A DNA stretch of 64,000 bases, from NCBI GenBank assembly GCA_023055505.1, contig JALIRH010000045.1, positions 744,001 through 808,000 on the forward strand, written 5' to 3'. Source of the DNA: Callipepla californica brunnescens. Taxonomy: Eukaryota; Chordata; Aves; Galliformes; Odontophoridae. A program made the position numbers and the translations under genes. This document shows, piece by piece, positions 57,801 through 64,000 of the stretch; the first letter of the stretch is position 1; each line of letters starts with the position of its first letter. A model generated the notes under the pieces. It searched no databases, was not told the DNA's origin, and saw nothing but the letters and a program-made list of their open reading frames with translations.

Positions 57801-60800
57801 CGGAAAGCAGAGCCCATTAACTCCTGTTTTCTCTCTGTACGCTGTCTGATTGTTGCAGTGGGAGGGACGGGCAGGTTCTGTGTGTCATGGGAAGTGATTA
57901 ATCACAGAATCATAGAATTGTTGGAGGTGGAAGGGAGTGTTGAAGGCCGTCTCTGTGAGCAGAGGCACCCACAGCTCTGCCAGCACTCAGAGCCCCTCCA
58001 TCCTGAGCTCAGCATCCCCTGGGATGGGGCATCCCTGGGCAGCCTGTGCCACAGCCTCACTGCCCTCAGTGTAAACCTCTTCTTCACAGTCTGCATCTCC
58101 CTTCTTGCAGTTGGAAGCCGTTTCCCCGTGTGCTGTGCACATGCACGAGGAAACCTCTACGCTTAGAAAGTGGGAGCGTGAGGAAGGGATAATAGCGTGA
58201 CCCCATGAAGCCATCCTTTGGATATCCTTTGCCCTCTTTACTCCCACCAGATCTGTGGCAAATTGAACGTTTTAGATCGTAATTTGTCTTGCAGCTTCAG
58301 CAAATTAGCACAGATACTGAGGATTCATCCTCTTCAGATACTGAATTGGTTTCAGCTTCTGTTATTGAATCACGCGAGGGGAGGTCCCTGAGGACAGGAA
58401 CAAAATCCAAACTAAGCAGGTGGGATGTGCCACGTCAGAAGCAGAGTGCCGTGAAGGATGACAGAGATGTGCCTGCGTGTTTCATGGTACCTGGGGCAGA
58501 ACGGGAGGGTGAGGCCTCAGTCTGCCTGCAGCACTGTGTATCCCTTCTCTTGAACGTTCGCAGAGCTTCGTGCTCACATCCGCCTTCACATGTGGAACGT
58601 ATTCCTTAAGATTTGTGTAATTATTATTAATATAAACAGCTGCTTTCTCTGTAATGAATATTTGATGAGCTCCTTGGAAGCTCAAAGCCAGAAGTGCTGT
58701 TTGCAGCCAGCCAGCCAAATTAGCGTGTGGCAACTGGTGGAGCTTTGAGGTGCTGCGGCGGTTGTTGTGCCGATGCCTGCGGTCGGATTCAGCATCTGAA
58801 GGATAAGATAGCACACACAGCATTTGCATGCCACAGCAGTGCTCTGAGTCCGCTCTGCGCTGACTTTTCTAAACCTGCCCCTCTTAAAAGGGCAAGGGAC
58901 GTGATCGTGGTGCAAGCTGCACGTTCTGGAGCGTGTATTGAACGGGGAATGCAAGGGATCACAGCTGTATGTGAAGTAACTCTGTAAGGGCAGAGCTGGT
59001 GCTGTTCATCCCTAAAATACCCCAAGGTCGTCGATATTTCATATCTACCAAATAAAGCAGTGCTGAGGGGAGCTGGGGAAGGGTGCCTGGGGGAATGGGG
59101 AGGATCGGCGCCTGTGAGGCATCTGCGGCTCTGAGCGTAACCCGGCCCTTCCCCACAAAGGCATCCACGTGCCTATTTTCAGGCAGTGTTACACAGCATG
59201 GGGACAACATCGAGATACCATCTGCTGCGCAGTGCTGGGGGAATATGGGCCCGCTTCACTGAAAGGGAGAATGGAAGAGCTGGGGAACTCCGTGCCGGGG
59301 AGCTCAGCTGTGTGCACGGGAATGTCACAGGGAGGATCCTCCTGGAAGAGGTGTGAGATGAGCAGGTGATCCGAGACAGCCAGCACAGCGTCACCGCGGG
59401 CACAGCGTGCCTGAGCTGCCTGTGGCTGCGTGTGATGGAGTGATGACATCGCTGCACAGCGGCACCGAGTGCACTGTGCAGACACTGCCGAGCTGAGCGG
59501 GGCAGCTCACACCACAAGAGGAGGGGACTCCATCCAGAGGGACCTGGGCAGGCTCCAGAAGTGGGCACATGACAGCTCAGTGGGATTCGACACAGCCGGG
59601 TGCAGCGTGTTGCACTTGAGTTGGGGCAGCTCCAGCTTGCAGCCATCACTCCGGGCCCTGATGCTGCTGACCGGTCACAAATGTTGTTCCCCACGCGTTG
59701 ATACTGGGGCCAGCCCTGTTTGATATCTTTACTGCTGATCTGGGTGAGGGGATTGAATGCACCCTCAGTAAGCTGACACCAAGCTGGTGGAGGTGCGAGT
59801 CTGCCCAAGGGTAGGAAGGCCCTGCAGACGGATCAGGACTGATGCCAACGGGATGAGCTTCAGCAAGACCAAGTGCCAGGTCCTGCACTATGGCCACAGC
59901 AGCCCCAGGCAGCACTACAGACCTGGGGCATTGTGAGAGGTGATCGTCTTCAGTTGCACCATGGGAGGTTCAGGTTGGAGATGGAGAACAATATCTTCTC
60001 TGGAAGAGAGGTGAAGCGTTGGCACAGGTCGCTCAGGGAGGTGCTGGAGTCACCCCAGAGTGGTCCAGAGCTGTGGAGGTGCAGCACTTGGGGTTGGTGG
60101 GCATGGTGGGGATGGGTTGGTGTTGGACGTGGGGATCTTTGTGGGCTTTCCAACCTTAATGATGTATGATTCTGTGACTGTGTGAGTGGGCGTGGTGGGG
60201 GAGCTTCATGGTTGGACTGCATGATCTCAGTGGTCTCCTTAATGACTCATAAGGTGACCTTGCAGGCTGCCACAGTCCTTAAGCAAAAGGAGGAGGGAAG
60301 GGTTGTGGTGTCACTGAGCAGATGTATGTTGGCTCCTGCCTCGCTATAATTAGCAGTGAGGTCAGGATATGGCCGTGCTGCAGCATCCTGCTCTTCAACA
60401 TCTCTCTTTTTATTTTTTTTCTGGGCCCTGTTCATAAAGTGTGCCTTTGCAGTGCTGTCCCGATTCTTTTTTTCCCACTTATTGAAGTATCCAGAGGTGG
60501 AAGGTTTTCCTAGCAAATTAATTACTACAGGAACATTTTCCTGATGAGAGCAGAAAAGAGAAACCTGCTTAAAATATTTCAATCCCATGTGTATGTGCCT
60601 TTGTGTCGTGGGCTTTTAAATGGAGAGCTGGTTGAGATGGTATGTGCGTGTTTTATTTGGGACGTGACTGTGGGTAATACAACAGTGGAAACATCTGTGA
60701 TGTCTGTGTGTCCATAAACGATATGCACAAAATTCACTGCTGCGTTTTGCAAATCTCTGCTGACGGAGCGCAGTGTGGGGGGTATTGCATCGCCTCAGCT

Positions 60801-63800
60801 CTGTGTTCATCCAGTGGGCTCCTCACTACACGTAGTGTTTCAGCGGCTTAAAATCAGACCTCTTACGTTCCCTTCTGTTCAGTTTTGGGGTCACATCTCC
60901 TACACGGAATATCTGAGGATCTGCTGCCTGTGATCAGTTTTATTTGAGTTTAGATGGTAATTATGTCTAAAATGCGTTGAAGTTCTTGAGAGCGCAGAGG
61001 ACAAGTGCACCTCTGGAACTTGTGATTTCAGGTACAAGATGATCTCGGAATTCACCTGGCCGAACCATGACCTCCCTTCAGACAAAGATGCTGTGAAGAA
61101 GCTCATTGAGTGTCATGGATTTCAGCACGATGTTGCCTACGGGAAGACCAAAATCTTCATCCGCACACCGCGAACACTGTTCACCTTGGAGGAGCTCCAC
61201 GCCAAGATGCTCGTGAGGATTGTCCTCTTCCTACAGAAGGTAAAGCTTCCAAAACCTCAGATCACCATCCTTCCAGCACCTTTTCTCAAACTCCCTGTTG
61301 TTTCTTCTTGCTTCCTCATTGTGTTACTGCTGGGGTGAATCATGGAATCGTGGGTTTGTTTGAGTTGGAAGGATGCTCTTTGATGGTTCATGGAGCTGTG
61401 TGCACACCTATTGCTGAGTCCTCGAGGGTAAATAAAACAAACCCTGCCAAGGGATAGAAAATGAGGAGAAAGGAGGGAGTGACAGCGTGTTGGTGGCAAT
61501 TTCTTCCATGAGAACCTACTGTAACAGCAGTACTGGGGTTGGCAGGAACAAACATCACAAGAACAGAAGAATTACATCACGTGAAGAAGGAAAGCGTTGC
61601 TGTGGGGCTCTGGAAATGCTGCCCCAGCAGTTTGCTGGGTAGCAGAGTCCATCTGCAGAGCTGCTGATAGAAGGCCCTTAGCATTACGAGGGTGCTGTGC
61701 AGAGGGCCCTGCATGTTCTTCCCCTTCTGAATGTGGGATTTGACCTCAAGATCTTTCTGATTTTACCCTTAGGGTAAATCATTTTACATTCTGTGACTTC
61801 GGGGCAAAGGCATTTTCAGGCTTTTCTTGTGAAAATAGTCTTCTAAGCAATGGGATTTGACAAACTCCTGAATCATTTGGGTTTGGGGCAGCAGTGCAGC
61901 AGGAGCTGGCTTGCAGCCTCGGGAGCAGTATAGTGTCATAGAATTGTTGGAGTTGGAAGGGGCCCAAAAGGTCATCTAGTCCAACTCCCTGCAATAACGT
62001 ACACCAAAGGGGACAAAACACAAGAGCTGGTTTTAGTACTTGTTCAGAAACTGTCCTGTGTCCAATAGTGTTGTGCTGACAACGTGCTTGACCTCATTTC
62101 CCTTCTGGAAGTCGATAGGACCAATATGGAAGGAGAAAGTGGCAAGTCCAGGGTTGCGTCTGCATTGGTGTTGGTTGGGCTGGGTGCTGGGTTGCGGTTT
62201 ATAGACATGGAACTGTGTAAGATGGAAGATGATTCCTCCCTGCTATTATTGGTATTTCTCTTGTTCTACTGCTGGATTTCATTCTGTGCTCTGAATCCAG
62301 CCCCTCGTTGCCAGCTGTGCTCTGCTGCCAGTAGATGGGGCAGTCACAGACCAGCAGTGCTGCAGAAAGAGCAGTCAGCACAATAACAAATAAAATCTGA
62401 GGCTGAGGATCTGAAGAGGCCCTCTGACAACGCCGGCAGTCTTGCCTGTATCTTGTTTTGTTTGTTTTCAGCAATCAGTTGTTAAAAATGAGCATGAAAA
62501 TGTAATTCTTGCTGCTTTTCCCCGACTGTAATTTTATTTATAAGCAGCAGAGGTTGAGCAGGGTAAACAAAGGCAGTGTGAGGTGCAGCCAGCCTCAGGT
62601 TGGGGTCCAGCATCATTTTTCTTTGAGTGATTTTCAATGGAAGAAGAACCTGCTGATAGCAGTTCCATTTCTTGCTTATTTTAAATGTACGTCTTCATTT
62701 CTAATTAATATATATTATATAATTTATTGCTCCCATGGCTTTCAGAAAGAGATGTGGTGATTATCTTAGGAGCTTCATCATGTGAGTAACCCTTAACCCT
62801 TGAAATAACGCTGCTTCCTTTGTTTGATAATGATGAGAATTTGCTCCTGTGGTCGCTTTTCTGCTCTTGGAAACGTTCCCGTATATTCATCAGCTTTGTG
62901 GAGGAGCGCTTTGTTCAAGAAAACAGCTTAGCACGTGCAGCATGCAAAGTGATGCCTCTTGTCAATATAATTTAGTGCACTATTTCGGTGCAATTTTATC
63001 AGACTGGTGCAGCTGCATATGGTAATCGCTTCCCTAAATCTTCACTGCTCAGTGCGGAGGAAGCGAGGATCGCTGCTGTCACCCGCACCGCCTGCAACGC
63101 GGGCTCCCGTGGGTCCAGGAGCAGGAGGAGGACACGGCTGCCATGGGGACCCATTGGGGTTCTGCTGGGGAACCACTGAGGACCTATTTGGGGACTGCTG
63201 GGATCCTGTTGGGAGCCCATTGGGGACCCCTTGGGATCCTGTTTGTAACCCGTTGGGGACCCCTTGGGATCCTGTTGGGAACCCATCAAGGACCCCTTGG
63301 GATCCTGTTGTGGACCCACTGAGGACCCCTTGGGATCCTGTTGTGGACCCATTGAGGACCCGTTGAGGATCTGCCAGGGTCACCCCTTGCAGTCACCGCT
63401 GCACAGCTCTGCCTGGTGGGGAGCAGTAGGAAGGAACTGCAACCAACTTGAAATTCCGAGCTCCCCTTTGCCTTTCTTCTCCATCCCTGTCCTTGGTGTG
63501 GTGCCAGCTGCTCAGCTCGGCAGCCAGCACAGTACATTTCATTTGTGCTGGCAGAAAGGAGGTCGGGGATGTGCCGAAGGGCAGGGCTCCCACCCTGCCA
63601 GCTGCAGGTGCAGCACCTGCCTGCATGCTTATCATCTCTCCTCAGCCAGGACAAGCTGTGAAAACAAGCTAACTAGATATAAACATTTATGTATTGTTGT
63701 CCAGAGGGGGAGAAGAGAGGGTCAGGGTCACCCACAGTGGGGTGAAGATGCACCATTTCTGTGTGTCTCCTTCTTTTGTAGGACGGCGATGAGCTTCTCA

Positions 63801-64000
63801 CATGGGTTATGGGGCTTTGGGGCAAAACCCAACATCTGGTGATGGAGCTGTGTTTATCAAAGTGTTTCTGCAGTTGTGCTTTTCTTTCACCACGATTCCT
63901 GCTCTCCCTCGCGTGCTTTAATGGCATTCCTGTCCTTTAAACAAAGGAGAGCAGAATTTGCCAGAGTTTGGGGAAGCTTTCAGGCAGAGCATCAATGAGT
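27774..64000 (+). CDS. MYO1D: Unconventional myosin-Id, motor domain part of the gene (3' end off window)
   Basis: MYO1D is a monomeric class I myosin, an actin-based motor that links membranes to actin and is known for roles in endosome traffic and left-right chirality. Sixteen exons join in phase to 707 codons of about 1,006: 27774-27868, 43150-43358, 44032-44125, 44804-44969, 45188-45241, 45827-45922, 46406-46522, 46802-47005, 47366-47511, 47608-47722, 47982-48152, 50891-50961, 51843-51917, 52787-52919, 57521-57687, 61032-61239. Motifs: P-loop GESGAGKT (102-109), switch [10 protein letters not shown] (156-164), switch II DIYGFE (383-388), the actin-binding [16 protein letters not shown] region, and the converter. 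The sequence stops at FLQK, inside the first IQ motif. The start [18 protein letters not shown] is nearly identical to human MYO1D, which separates it from MYO1G and other class I myosins. Confidence 0.97.
27930..28890 (+). repeat. G-rich GAGTGGGGTCTG-type array in MYO1D intron 1
   Basis: Nearly 1 kb of imperfect repeats of CTGAGTGGGGTCTGTGGGGT and CCTGAGTGAGTC, with higher-order blocks. It begins about 60 bp after the exon 1 donor. The sense strand is strongly G-skewed. Confidence 0.9.
28900..35750. other. MYO1D intron 1, middle part
   Basis: No conserved exon recognised. Includes a CR1-like stretch at 29135-29300, a T-rich tract at 31945-31985, C-rich words at 33450-33540 and a short (TCTGC)n run at 35217-35242. 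Confidence 0.5.
29135..29300 (+). mobile_element. CR1-tail-like repeat
   Basis: Repeated GAGGTCCCTTCCAACCCAAC and CCATGGTT words match the forward 3' end of CR1, apparently two or three tail copies. Confidence 0.5.
35765..36090. repeat. 34-bp minisatellite
   Basis: About nine units of GATTTGGGGAATGGGTTTCT plus TTGTCCAGCACAAT. The GTCCAG word recurs exactly every 34 bp in the right half (35881, 35915 and on), while the left units are diverged. The most homogeneous units are at the 3' side. Confidence 0.94.
36095..38090. other. MYO1D intron 1, unique sequence
   Basis: AT-richer unique sequence, no gene or clear repeat recognised. Confidence 0.5.
38095..38230. repeat. 24-bp homopyrimidine minisatellite
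   Basis: About five near-identical copies of TTCCCTTTCCTCCCCTTCTT plus CCCC. The plus strand is pure pyrimidine for over 110 bp. The minus strand reads as a Glu/Gly/Arg/Lys 8-residue repeat by composition only. Confidence 0.94.
38235..40325. other. MYO1D intron 1, unique sequence
   Basis: No exon or clear repeat recognised on either strand. Confidence 0.5.
40330..40680 (+). mobile_element. CR1 LINE fragment
   Basis: GTGGCCAGCAGGTGGGGGTA, CTGCCCTGG, CAGTTCTGGGC and GAGGGACCTGGGGCTGTTCA follow the order of the CR1 ORF2 3' end. Frameshifted and truncated. Confidence 0.75.
41605..42120 (-). mobile_element. CR1 LINE fragment, reverse orientation
   Basis: Begins GGAATCACAGAGTCACTTCG, GGAGGGGACCTTAAAGGTCA and continues through CCTGTCCAGGTCCCTCTGGA and GAAGAGCACCGGTCC, the reverse complement of about 500 bp of CR1 3' sequence. 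Interrupted by stops, inactive. Confidence 0.85.
42125..43149. other. MYO1D intron 1, last part
   Basis: Unique sequence up to the exon 2 acceptor, no repeat or exon recognised. Confidence 0.5.
43150..43358 (+). CDS. MYO1D: MYO1D exon 2
   Basis: Encodes [20 protein letters not shown] to SKDTCIVIS and the first base of the P-loop glycine. Confidence 0.98.
43417..43520 (-). mobile_element. CR1 3' end fragment in MYO1D intron 2
   Basis: GGGTCACGGGACAGCTTGGG, TTGGAGGGGAGCTTCGAGAT and CATCCATTTCCAACCCCCTG resemble the reverse complement of a CR1 tail. Confidence 0.6.
44032..44125 (+). CDS. MYO1D: MYO1D exon 3: P-loop
   Basis: Completes [20 protein letters not shown], then [11 protein letters not shown]. 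The invariant P-loop lysine is K108. Confidence 0.98.
44804..44969 (+). CDS. MYO1D: MYO1D exon 4: switch I
   Basis: Encodes [20 protein letters not shown], then [19 protein letters not shown] to NNYLLEK at GTGAGC. Confidence 0.98.
45188..45241 (+). CDS. MYO1D: MYO1D exon 5
   Basis: Eighteen codons, [18 protein letters not shown], phase 0 at both ends. Confidence 0.97.
45827..45922 (+). CDS. MYO1D: MYO1D exon 6
   Basis: Encodes [20 protein letters not shown], then [12 protein letters not shown]. Confidence 0.97.
46406..46522 (+). CDS. MYO1D: MYO1D exon 7
   Basis: Encodes [20 protein letters not shown] to [10 protein letters not shown], followed by a GTAAAG donor. Confidence 0.97.
46802..47005 (+). 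CDS. MYO1D: MYO1D exon 8
   Basis: Encodes [20 protein letters not shown] to [13 protein letters not shown]. Confidence 0.98.
47366..47511 (+). CDS. MYO1D: MYO1D exon 9: switch II
   Basis: Encodes [20 protein letters not shown] to [19 protein letters not shown] is switch II. Confidence 0.98.
47608..47722 (+). CDS. MYO1D: MYO1D exon 10: relay helix
   Basis: Encodes [20 protein letters not shown] to [12 protein letters not shown] run (about 47572-47588) shortly upstream forms part of the polypyrimidine tract. Confidence 0.98.
47982..48152 (+). CDS. MYO1D: MYO1D exon 11
   Basis: Encodes [20 protein letters not shown] to [11 protein letters not shown]. Confidence 0.98.
49780..49965 (+). mobile_element. 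CR1 3' end fragment
   Basis: GGAGGTGCTGGCACACACTG and GGTGACCTTAGTGGTCTTTC then CAACCTTAGCAGTTCTGTAC is the terminal CR1 3' UTR in sense orientation. Confidence 0.7.
50100..50310 (+). mobile_element. CR1 LINE fragment
   Basis: GGCCTGGAGCATCTCCCTTC, CTGGGAAAGGCTG and CCCTGGGGTTGGGCTGG match CR1 ORF2 3' sequence, then a GGTCCCTTCC tail. Confidence 0.6.
50891..50961 (+). CDS. MYO1D: MYO1D exon 12: cardiomyopathy-loop region
   Basis: Encodes [20 protein letters not shown], then GDV. The last codon is split (AT/T) at GTAAGT. Confidence 0.95.
51843..51917 (+). CDS. MYO1D: MYO1D exon 13
   Basis: Encodes (I)[19 protein letters not shown], then RLMYN, with a serine codon split at GTGGGA. Confidence 0.96.
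52499..52571 (-). mobile_element. CR1 3' end with (CCCA)n
   Basis: GCATCATAGAATCACCAAGG, GGAAAAGACCTCTGAGGTCA and TCCAGTCCAACC is a clear reverse CR1 end, followed by a CCACCCACCCACCCACC run. Confidence 0.75.
52787..52919 (+). CDS. MYO1D: MYO1D exon 14: actin-binding region
   Basis: Encodes [20 protein letters not shown] to [13 protein letters not shown] at GTAAAC. Confidence 0.97.
54815..55000. repeat. Pyrimidine-rich low-complexity tract
   Basis: About 180 bp almost wholly C/T on the sense strand (TTTTTCCTTTTCTTTTTCC, CCTCTTTCCCTACCCCC), without a fixed period. Confidence 0.8.
56230..56570 (-). repeat. CR1-tail-derived tandem repeats
   Basis: Repeated AGAAGCATGGAATCATGGCA, GGGTTGGAAAGGACC and AAGGATTCAAGAACCATGG words, about 55-60 bp apart, the same type as the array at 22540-22860. 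Confidence 0.65.
57521..57687 (+). CDS. MYO1D: MYO1D exon 15: SH1 region
   Basis: Encodes [20 protein letters not shown], then [20 protein letters not shown] to YEKFLH. Confidence 0.98.
57903..58115 (-). mobile_element. CR1 LINE fragment, reverse orientation
   Basis: CACAGAATCATAGAATTGTT, CTGGGATGGGGCATCCCTGG and GCAGCCTGTGCCACAGCCTC then CCTCAGTGTAAACCTCTTCT is the reverse complement of the CR1 3' region. Confidence 0.85.
59470..60185 (+). mobile_element. CR1 LINE fragment, about 700 bp
   Basis: Runs from ORF2 sequence (GATACTGGGGCCAGCCCTGT, TTGATATCTTTACTGCTGAT, GCCAGGTCCTGCACTATGGC) to the CR1 3' end (ATGATTCTGTGACTGTG). Truncated at 5' and frameshifted, so not mobile. Confidence 0.87.
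61032..61239 (+). CDS. MYO1D: MYO1D exon 16: converter and start of IQ motif
   Basis: Encodes [20 protein letters not shown] to [20 protein letters not shown] and LQK at GTAAAG. The rest of the calmodulin-binding neck and the TH1 tail lie beyond the window. Confidence 0.97.
61935..62000 (-). mobile_element. CR1 3' end fragment
   Basis: TCATAGAATTGTTGGAGTTG, GAAGGGGCCCAAAAGGTCAT and CTAGTCCAACTCCCTGC is a well-kept reverse CR1 end. Confidence 0.75.
63180..63375. repeat. 33-bp minisatellite
   Basis: Five to six units of GACCCCTTGGGATCCTGTTG plus TGGACCCATTGAG; GACCCC recurs at 63258 and 63291. Being a multiple of three it reads as an 11-residue repeat ([11 protein letters not shown]) in one frame, but it lies in an intron. 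Confidence 0.9.

Larger units (their letters stand above)
57688..61031 (+). other. MYO1D: MYO1D intron 15
   Basis: 3.3 kb with two CR1 insertions of opposite orientation (57903-58115 minus; 59470-60185 plus). The remainder is unique. Confidence 0.55.
61240..64000 (+). other. MYO1D: MYO1D intron 16 (runs off window)
   Basis: No continuation of the IQ motif (expected next residues VWRG-like) was found up to 64,000. Contains CR1 ends near 61330-61400 (weak) and 61935-62000, and the 33-bp array at 63180-63375. Confidence 0.6.

Noticed and set aside
59179..59808. 209-codon minus-strand frame
   Set aside because: Antisense reading of a CR1 fragment. The plus strand matches CR1 ORF2 remnants.
61240..64000. 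A further MYO1D exon before the right edge
   Set aside because: The expected IQ-motif continuation was looked for in all plus frames and not found. The AG at 63779-63780 is followed by unrelated sequence.

Overview
This is vertebrate nuclear DNA, almost certainly from a bird. The evidence is split genes with GT-AG introns, CpG-island promoters, many CR1 LINE fragments (the dominant avian retrotransposon), short GC-rich introns and many minisatellites. The compact, GC-rich left half resembles an avian microchromosome. A galliform (chicken-like) source is likely, but that is inference.

Three protein-coding genes are present. (1) Positions 1 to about 6,000, plus strand: the 3' two thirds of a formin-like gene, FMNL1. 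It covers the coiled-coil end of the regulatory half, the proline-rich FH1, the complete FH2 and the autoregulatory DAD, and it has two alternative C-terminal exons. The 5' end lies off the left edge. (2) About 6,100 to 20,600, minus strand: a complete MAP3K14 gene (NF-kappa-B-inducing kinase, NIK). It has 15 coding exons giving 941 residues, a long 3' UTR, and a predicted non-coding first exon in a CpG island. FMNL1 and MAP3K14 are tail to tail, with poly(A) signals only about 135 bp apart. (3) From 27,774 past the right edge, plus strand: MYO1D (unconventional myosin Id). Sixteen coding exons (707 codons) cover the whole motor domain and run into the first IQ motif. Intron 1 is 15.3 kb and the window ends inside intron 16. 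All exon junctions were placed by reading GT/AG sites and checking that codon phase carries across every intron.

Between the divergent MAP3K14 and MYO1D promoters (about 21.0-27.4 kb) I find no convincing gene. The interval holds CR1-derived tandem repeats, an isolated ISRE-plus-TATA arrangement near 21.37-21.43 kb, and CTCF-like motifs just upstream of MYO1D. The MYO1D introns carry CR1 fragments in both orientations and several minisatellites with 24, 33 and 34 bp periods, plus a G-rich array.

The genes act in separate processes: actin filament assembly (FMNL1), non-canonical NF-kappa-B signalling (MAP3K14) and membrane-associated actin motility (MYO1D). The FMNL1-MAP3K14 pairing matches human 17q21. 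MYO1D as the next gene does not match the human order, so the window probably spans a rearrangement breakpoint between bird and mammal.
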